The notes below the pieces were generated by a model. That model worked only from the letters and a program-made list of their open reading frames with translations, was not told the origin of the DNA and did no database searches. From assembly GCA_934409175.1 (NCBI GenBank), contig CAKRVX010000035.1, positions 1 to 18,279 of the forward strand: a DNA stretch of 18,279 bases. The letters are read 5' to 3'. Origin of the DNA: an uncultured Blautia sp. Its GTDB lineage: Bacteria > Bacillota > Clostridia > Lachnospirales > Lachnospiraceae. The translations under genes and the position numbers were made by a program. Shown here one piece after another: positions 12,704-18,279 of the stretch. Each line of letters opens with the position of its first letter. Within the stretch, counting starts at the first letter, position 1.

Positions 12704-13750
12704 ATGTCAGAACAGGTCAGAGTAGTTGTTGATGCAATGGGTGGGGACAATGCCCCGGTGGAGCCTGTCAAGGCTGCAGTGGAAGCTGTAACAGAGAGAC
12801 AGGATATAAAAGTAATACTTACAGGAAAAAAGGAAGTAATAGAGAGTGAACTGGCGAAATACCCGGATTACCCGAAGGACAGGATCGAAGTTGTGCATGC
12901 TTCAGAAGTGATCGAGACTGCAGAACCGCCTGTTATGGCTATCCGTAAGAAAAAAGACTCATCAATCGTGGTGGGCCTGAATATGGTTAAAAAACAGGAA
13001 GCAGATGCATTCGTTTCTTCAGGGAGTACAGGTGCAGTCCTGGTAGGCGGACAGGTGCTGGTAGGAAGAAGCAAGGGAGTACAGAGACCGCCTCTGGCTC
13101 CCCTGATTCCTACCACCAAGGGAGTATCCCTGCTTATCGACTGCGGTGCCAATGTAGATGCCCGTCCTTCTCATCTGGTACAGTTTGCGAAAATGGGTTC
13201 TATTTACATGGAGAATGTACTGGGAGTGAAGAATCCCCGTGTTGCTATTGTAAATAATGGCGCAGAGGAAGAAAAGGGAAATGCACTGGTAAAAGAGACT
13301 TTCCCTCTTCTGAAGGAATGTAAGGGCATTAATTTCATCGGAAGCATTGAGGCAAGGGATATTCCGGCCGGCTATGCAGATGTAGTGGTATGCGAAGCAT
13401 TTGTAGGAAATGTAATCCTGAAATTGTACGAAGGTGTAGGTTCTGCCCTGATCCATAAGGTAAAGGAAGGACTGATGAGCAACTTAAGAACCAAGATTGG
13501 TGCGCTTCTGATCAAACCTGCGTTGAAATCTACTCTGAAATCTTTTGATGCCAGTGAGTACGGCGGAGCACCGCTTCTGGGGCTGAAAGGGCTTGTGGTA
13601 AAAACTCACGGCAGTGCGAAAGCAATCGAGATCCGTCATGCGATCTTCCAGTGTGTGCAGTTTAAACAGCAGAAGATTAATGAAAAGATCGCAGAGCGTA
13701 TTCTGGAAGACCAGGAAACGGAGAAAAAACAGGAATCTGAGAACAAATAG
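12704..13750 (+). CDS. plsX: Phosphate acyltransferase PlsX
   Basis: This peripheral membrane enzyme makes acyl-phosphate from acyl-ACP and phosphate, and acyl-phosphate then feeds PlsY in phospholipid synthesis. The 348-residue protein has the family opening VRVVVDAMGGDNAPVEPV, followed by ASEVIETAEPPVMAIRKKKDSS, VSSGSTGAVLVGG, PRVAIVNNGAEEEKGN and GYADVVVCEAFVGNVILK, ending near SEYGGAPLLGL. The ATG at 12704 follows AGGAGA. The frame extends upstream to 12626, but that part lacks a ribosome site and family similarity. A small ACTGTG/CACAGT hairpin (12656-12675) lies in its leader. No fapR gene is adjacent, unlike some Firmicutes. acpP, which encodes the carrier of its substrate, follows 74 bases on. 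Confidence 0.97.
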   Translation: MSEQVRVVVDAMGGDNAPVEPVKAAVEAVTERQDIKVILTGKKEVIESELAKYPDYPKDRIEVVHASEVIETAEPPVMAIRKKKDSSIVVGLNMVKKQEADAFVSSGSTGAVLVGGQVLVGRSKGVQRPPLAPLIPTTKGVSLLIDCGANVDARPSHLVQFAKMGSIYMENVLGVKNPRVAIVNNGAEEEKGNALVKETFPLLKECKGINFIGSIEARDIPAGYADVVVCEAFVGNVILKLYEGVGSALIHKVKEGLMSNLRTKIGALLIKPALKSTLKSFDASEYGGAPLLGLKGLVVKTHGSAKAIEIRHAIFQCVQFKQQKINEKIAERILEDQETEKKQESENK

Positions 13751-13824
13751 CTCAAAGGATCCTGATACAGAAGAAATGCATGTATCAAAGAAATACAGAT
13801 ATAAAAGGGAAGGAGGACTGAAGT

Positions 13825-14052
13825 ATGGAACTTGAGAAGATCAAAGCAATCATTGCGGAGGTTCTGAATATAGATGCAGATACCATAACTGCAGACACCA
13901 CCTTTGTCGATGATCTGGGAGCAGATTCCCTGGATATTTTTCAGATCATCATGGGGATTGAAGAAGAATATGATATTGAACTTGACAATGAAGCAGTAGA
14001 ACAGATCCAGACGGTGGGTGACGCTGCAGAGGCGATCCGCGAAATTAAATAA
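13825..14052 (+). CDS. acpP: Acyl carrier protein
   Basis: This 75-residue acidic four-helix protein carries growing fatty acyl chains on a 4'-phosphopantetheine arm. The attachment serine is S35 in GADSLDIFQ, the family motif (commonly DSLD.VE), with helix I at LEKIKAIIAEVL. The final helix is VGDAAEAIREI. The start is preceded by AAGGAGG with good spacing. Its place between plsX and rnc is the standard one for the fatty-acid carrier, which argues against a polyketide or D-alanyl carrier paralogue. IFQ instead of the usual (T/V)VE after DSLD is a mild departure. Confidence 0.95.
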   Translation: MELEKIKAIIAEVLNIDADTITADTTFVDDLGADSLDIFQIIMGIEEEYDIELDNEAVEQIQTVGDAAEAIREIK

Positions 14053-14060
14053 CAGACGAA

Positions 14061-14088
14061 GCAGGGGGCTGCTGATGCAGCGCCCTGT
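14061..14088 (+). promoter_or_regulatory. Hairpin in the acpP-rnc intercistronic space
   Basis: CAGGG (14062-14066) pairs with CCCTG (14083-14087), then after one G-G mismatch GCTGC (14068-14072) pairs with GCAGC (14077-14081) around a TGAT tetraloop. No T-run follows, so it is not an intrinsic terminator. It ends 24 bases before the rnc start codon, near the GGGAGG ribosome site, and could be a processing or autoregulatory element. Confidence 0.6.
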
Positions 14089-14111
14089 AATCGCATTGGG
14101 AGGCAGATGGG

Positions 14112-14795
14112 ATGAATAAAAAAACAGAAGAATTAGAAGAAATTATAGGATATCATTTTAAAAACAAACATTATCTTATGCAGGCACTGACACACAGTTC
14201 CTATGCAAATGAGAAAAAACTGGGCAAGCTTGGAAGCAACGAAAGACTGGAGTTTCTGGGAGATGCAGTACTGGAGCTGATCAGCAGTGACTTCCTGTAT
14301 GCGAAGTTTTCACAGGTGCCTGAAGGAGAACTGACGAAAAAAAGAGCCAGCCTGGTATGTGAACCAAGTCTTGCTTACTGTGCCAGAGAGTTTGGGCTGC
14401 CGCAGTTTCTGCTTCTTGGAAAGGGGGAAGATATGACAGGCGGAAGAAACAGAGATTCTATTGTATCCGATGCAACAGAGGCATTGCTTGGAGCTATTTA
14501 TCTGGATGGTGGTTTTGCTAGTGCAAAGGAGTTTGTGCTGAATTTTATCCTGAATGATATGGAGCACAAACAGCTCTTTTATGATAGCAAGACCATCTTG
14601 CAGGAGATTGTGCAGGAAAATGGCACACAGCCTGTAGAATATGTCCTGATCGGAGAAGAGGGACCGGATCATAATAAGAATTTTACAGTGGAGGCAAGAG
14701 TAAACGGAAAAGTTATGGGGCAGGGAAGCGGTCATACGAAAAAGGCTGCAGAGCAGGCCGCTGCATATCAGGCTATCCGCGCTGTGAAAAAGTAG
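14112..14795 (+). CDS. rnc: Ribonuclease III
   Basis: This 227-residue endonuclease cleaves double-stranded RNA in rRNA maturation and mRNA decay and acts as a dimer. The RNase III signature NERLEFLGDAVL spans residues 43-54, with metal-binding acidic residues E44, E47 and D51. The second acidic pair is D120 and E123 in DATEALLGAIYLDGG. A double-stranded-RNA-binding domain follows (~156-227): KTILQEIVQ, then NFTVEARVNGKVMGQGSGHTKKAAEQAAA, typical in order and spacing. The ribosome site is GGGAGG about 8 bases before ATG 14112. smc begins 11 bases after its stop, the usual arrangement in Firmicutes. A hairpin precedes the gene and is a possible self-cleavage target. Confidence 0.97.
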   Translation: MNKKTEELEEIIGYHFKNKHYLMQALTHSSYANEKKLGKLGSNERLEFLGDAVLELISSDFLYAKFSQVPEGELTKKRASLVCEPSLAYCAREFGLPQFLLLGKGEDMTGGRNRDSIVSDATEALLGAIYLDGGFASAKEFVLNFILNDMEHKQLFYDSKTILQEIVQENGTQPVEYVLIGEEGPDHNKNFTVEARVNGKVMGQGSGHTKKAAEQAAAYQAIRAVKK

Positions 14796-14806
14796 ACAGG
14801 TGAAAT

Positions 14807-17800
14807 ATGTATTTAAAGAATATTGAAGTACAGGGTTTTAAATCTTTTGCCCAGAAGATCAATTTCGAATTTCATAATGGAATTACCGGGATCGTTGGTC
14901 CTAATGGTAGCGGAAAAAGTAATGTAGGCGATGCTGTACGCTGGGTTCTGGGAGAACAGAGCGCAAAATCTCTTCGAGGAGGAAATATGCAGGATGTTAT
15001 TTTCTCCGGTACTGAGTTGAGAAAGCCATTAAGTTTTGCATCGGTAGCCATTACGCTTGACAATTCGGACCATAAACTGGCGGTAGATTTTAATGAGGTG
15101 ACAGTGACCCGAAGGCTGTATCGTTCCGGCGAAAGTGAATATCTGATCAATGGCAGTGCCTGTCGATTAAAAGATATCAACGAAATGTTTTATGATACAG
15201 GTATTGGTAAAGAGGGATATTCCATTATCGGACAGGGTCAGATCGATCGGATCTTAAGCGGAAAACCGGAGGAGAGAAGAGAGCTTTTTGATGAGGCAGC
15301 AGGTATCGTTAAATTTAAAAGAAGAAAGAATGCGACCATAAAGAAGCTTGAGGATGAACGTCAGAATCTGGTTCGTGTAACCGATATTCTCTCTGAACTT
15401 ACCAGACAACTGGGACCTTTGGAGAAACAGTCAGAGACAGCGAAGATTTATCTGGCGAAAAGGGAGACCCTGAAAGAACTGGATGTAAATATGTTTCTTC
15501 TGGAATATGCAGATACGGCCAGAAATCTGAAAGAACTGGAAGGAAAGCACAGACTTGCGCAGGGGCAGCTGGAAGATACCCAGAAGTCCTATGACCAGAC
15601 GAGGGTGGAATACGATCGCCTGGAAAAGGAATTGGAGGAACTGGGAAGCAGAATCGATCATCTGCGGATTGAGAGCCAGGAGCAGGCTTTGCGCAAGCAG
15701 CAGCTGGAAGGTCAGATCAGTGTATTAAATGAGCAGATTCTTGCAGGAGTACAGAACGAGGAGCATTTCAAAGGCCGTCTGCAGACTATCGAAGAAGAAC
15801 TTTCCGGACGCCAGGTTTCCAGGAGAAAACTGGAAGAGGAAAAAGCTGATCTGAGAACTAATCTGAAAACAGTAAAAGATAACCTTCAGTCAGAAGAAAA
15901 AAGACTGGAGGAAATCCAGGAGAATATCCGCATATGTACCCAGGCAGTGGAGGATGGTAAAAATGAGATCATTGAGATCTTAAACAGCCGTGCCAATACC
16001 AAGGGAAAAGCCCAGAGATTTGATACCATGATGGAGCAGACGGAAATCCGTAAGGCGGAGATCAGTCAGAGAATCCTCAGACTGAAAAGTGAGGAAGAAG
16101 AGCAGCAGACTGTACTGAAGAAAGCACAGGAACAATATGATGCCATTACTGAGATCATCCGTACATCAAATGAGGAGTGTAATCGTCTGAATCAGGAAAC
16201 TGCCAGGATACAGAATAAACTCAAAGAGCAGAATACCCAGTTGGAAGCTTATCAGACTGCTTATCACAGGGAAGCCTCCAGACTGGAATCACTGAGAAAT
16301 ATCACGGAGAGATATGACGGTTATGGAAACAGTATCCGTCGTGTGATGGAGCAGAAGGAGCGGGTACCTGGAATTCAGGGTGTTGTGGCAGATTTGATCC
16401 AGGTAAATAAGGATTACGAGGTTGCCATTGAGACTGCACTTGGCGGAAGCATTCAGAATATTGTAACAGATAACGAACGGACAGCGAAAACGCTGATAGA
16501 GTTCCTGAAAAAGAATCGCTATGGCCGGGCAACTTTCCTGCCAATAAGCAGCATCAGTCCCAGAGGAGATTTTTCTCCAAAGGAAGCGTTGGAGGAGTCA
16601 GGTGTGATCGGTGTGGCCAGTGAACTGGTAACCACTGCACCTCAGTATCAGCAGATCACGAAATTTCTGCTGGGCCGGGTGCTTGTGGTGGACAATATTG
16701 ATCATGCCATAGCCATTGGAAGGAAATACAGGCACAGCCTGCGAATGGTAACCATTGAAGGTGAATCCTTAAGTCCCGGTGGTTCCATGACAGGTGGTGC
16801 TTTTAAAAACAGCAGTAATCTTCTTGGACGAAGAAGAGAGATCGAAGAACTGGAAGCTCGTGTCAAAGAGCAGAAATCCAGACTGGAAACCATGCAGAAG
16901 TCCATGGAAGAGGGCAGAAAACGAAGAAACATGATCCGTGAAACAATAGCAGAGTTTCAGGAAAAACTTCGTCAACATTACATAGACCAGAATACTGCAA
17001 AGATGAACATTGCACAGCAGGAAAAAAAGGCAGAAGAAATTCGCAGCGGATATGACCAGATTAACCGGGATCAGGCAGAGATTAAACGTCAGGTCCAGGA
17101 AATCCGTATGGATCATGACCGTATTGCTCAGGAACTGGAAAATTCAAAGCAGGATGAACAGGAACTGGAGAGTTTCATTCAGGAGAAACAAAGCGAACTG
17201 GATGAATGGAAAGAAGAGGAGATGCGGGCTGCCAAAACATTGGAGGACATTCGTCTTCAGACTTCTACTCTGGAACAGAAAGACCGGTTTGATCAGGAGA
17301 ACTTAAGCAGACTTCTCTCTGAGACAAGAGCACTGGAATCGGAGAAAAAAGAGATACAGGATTCTCTTCTGCAGAGCAGCCGGGAAATGGAAAAAAAGAA
17401 GCAATCTATTGAAGAACTGAAAAAAGAAGCTTCAGGTTGTGGCAAAAAGGAAGAGACAGACCGTATACAACTGGAAAATCTTCAGAAGGAACGGGAAGAA
17501 AGAAATTCCGCCCATAAGGAATTTTTTGAAAAGCGTGATCAGCTTTCCGGACAGATCGGACTTCTGGATAAAGAGTGCTTCCGCCTGAAAAGCCAGATGG
17601 AAAAACTGGAAGAGAGCAGGGAAGAACGTATCAGTTATATGTGGGAGGAATATGAAATCACTCCCAACAATGCTCTTTCTTACAAAAAAGAAGAACTTAC
17701 AGATCTGCCGCAGATGAAAAAGCAGGCTGCACAGATCAAGGATGAGATTCGTAAACTGGGGTCTGTCAATGTCAATGCCATTGAGGATTACAAAGAGCTT

Positions 17801-18279
17801 CTGGAGCGCCATGAATTCCTGTCAGGACAATATAACGATCTGGTTACAGCAGAGAAGACGCTGGAACAGATCATACAGGAACTTGATGAGGGAATGCGCA
17901 GACAGTTTACAGAGAAGTTTACAGAAATCCAGAGAGAATTTGACAAAGCTTTTAAAGAACTTTTCGGAGGTGGAAAGGGAACACTGGAACTTGATGAAGA
18001 AGCAGATATTCTGGAAGCGGGTATCAAGATCATTTCCCAGCCACCGGGCAAAAAACTTCAGAATATGATGCAGCTTTCAGGTGGAGAAAAGGCGCTGACT
18101 GCCATAGCACTTCTTTTTGCAATCCAGAATCTGAAACCGTCTCCGTTCTGTCTTCTGGATGAGATAGAAGCTGCGCTGGATGATTCCAATGTGGGACGTT
18201 TTGCCGGATATTTACAGAAGTTGACGAAAAACACACAATTTATTATAATAACTCATAGACGTGGAACTATGAACGCCGC
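14807..18279 (+). CDS. smc: Chromosome segregation protein SMC (3' end cut by window)
   Basis: This ATPase entraps and compacts DNA with ScpA and ScpB. It starts at ATG 14807 after ACAGGTGA, eleven bases past rnc, suggesting coupled translation. The head begins MYLKNIEVQGFKSF with Walker A GPNGSGKS (31-38) and GQGQIDRIL.G.PEERR (~143). A long coiled coil follows (~170-510). The hinge runs ~515-680 with SLSPGGSMTGG (~655), then the return coiled coil (~685-1020). The second head half has LSGGEKALTAIALLFA (~1090), Walker B CLLDEIEAALDD (~1115) and FIIITHRRGTM at the edge. 1157 codons are present against about 1186 in the family, so roughly 30 residues are missing. I checked the reading frame at several points along its length and found no stop. 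ftsY would be the expected next gene. Confidence 0.97.
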   Translation, partial: MYLKNIEVQGFKSFAQKINFEFHNGITGIVGPNGSGKSNVGDAVRWVLGEQSAKSLRGGNMQDVIFSGTELRKPLSFASVAITLDNSDHKLAVDFNEVTVTRRLYRSGESEYLINGSACRLKDINEMFYDTGIGKEGYSIIGQGQIDRILSGKPEERRELFDEAAGIVKFKRRKNATIKKLEDERQNLVRVTDILSELTRQLGPLEKQSETAKIYLAKRETLKELDVNMFLLEYADTARNLKELEGKHRLAQGQLEDTQKSYDQTRVEYDRLEKELEELGSRIDHLRIESQEQALRKQQLEGQISVLNEQILAGVQNEEHFKGRLQTIEEELSGRQVSRRKLEEEKADLRTNLKTVKDNLQSEEKRLEEIQENIRICTQAVEDGKNEIIEILNSRANTKGKAQRFDTMMEQTEIRKAEISQRILRLKSEEEEQQTVLKKAQEQYDAITEIIRTSNEECNRLNQETARIQNKLKEQNTQLEAYQTAYHREASRLESLRNITERYDGYGNSIRRVMEQKERVPGIQGVVADLIQVNKDYEVAIETALGGSIQNIVTDNERTAKTLIEFLKKNRYGRATFLPISSISPRGDFSPKEALEESGVIGVASELVTTAPQYQQITKFLLGRVLVVDNIDHAIAIGRKYRHSLRMVTIEGESLSPGGSMTGGAFKNSSNLLGRRREIEELEARVKEQKSRLETMQKSMEEGRKRRNMIRETIAEFQEKLRQHYIDQNTAKMNIAQQEKKAEEIRSGYDQINRDQAEIKRQVQEIRMDHDRIAQELENSKQDEQELESFIQEKQSELDEWKEEEMRAAKTLEDIRLQTSTLEQKDRFDQENLSRLLSETRALESEKKEIQDSLLQSSREMEKKKQSIEELKKEASGCGKKEETDRIQLENLQKEREERNSAHKEFFEKRDQLSGQIGLLDKECFRLKSQMEKLEESREERISYMWEEYEITPNNALSYKKEELTDLPQMKKQAAQIKDEIRKLGSVNVNAIEDYKELLERHEFLSGQYNDLVTAEKTLEQIIQELDEGMRRQFTEKFTEIQREFDKAFKELFGGGKGTLELDEEADILEAGIKIISQPPGKKLQNMMQLSGGEKALTAIALLFAIQNLKPSPFCLLDEIEAALDDSNVGRFAGYLQKLTKNTQFIIITHRRGTMNA

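Overview
The window looks like chromosomal DNA of a low-to-mid GC Firmicute, most likely a Lachnospiraceae-type member of the Clostridia. The evidence is the housekeeping gene order (pta-ackA, then DUF177-rpmF, and plsX-acpP-rnc-smc), purine-rich Shine-Dalgarno sites, near-consensus sigma-A promoters, and long signal-peptide and GHKL/LytTR signalling genes. The genus cannot be fixed from the sequence alone. No rRNA, tRNA, CRISPR array, transposase, integrase or phage gene is visible.

Layout. 1-84 is the last 27 codons of pta. A 205-base leader with two hairpins separates it from ackA (290-1480); together these make acetate and ATP from acetyl-CoA. A near-perfect promoter (1617-1645) drives DUF177 (1672-2199) and rpmF (2204-2386). 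A strong hairpin/T-tract terminator follows at 2406-2443. Only 27 bases later a MATE transporter (2471-3829) begins with no promoter of its own that I can see.

The middle is accessory. A 705-residue membrane-anchored surface protein with two ~211-residue tandem repeats (3917-6034) sits just upstream of a histidine kinase with a 7TMR-DISM-like sensor (6062-7984). On the opposite strand, convergent and sharing a 10-bp-stem terminator, is a LytTR response regulator (8013-8732). A divergent promoter then leads to a short leader ORF (8908-8961) and a secreted acidic protein (8974-9789) with its own terminator. A further promoter starts an Uup-type ABC-F ATPase (9928-11745) and a probable lipoprotein nuclease (11767-12588).

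The right side returns to housekeeping. A promoter overlapping the nuclease stop codon starts plsX (12704-13750), acpP (13825-14052), rnc (14112-14795) and smc (14807 to the window end, lacking roughly the last 30 residues). PlsX makes acyl-phosphate from acyl-ACP, AcpP is the acyl carrier, RNase III processes double-stranded RNA and SMC organises the chromosome.

rpmF and plsX are neighbours in many bacteria, so the 10.3 kb between them reads as an accessory block in an otherwise conserved cluster. The best candidate for an undescribed system is the surface protein, 7TM kinase and LytTR regulator. The kinase also lacks a well-placed canonical start codon: an ATC stands where ATG would be expected after a strong Shine-Dalgarno.
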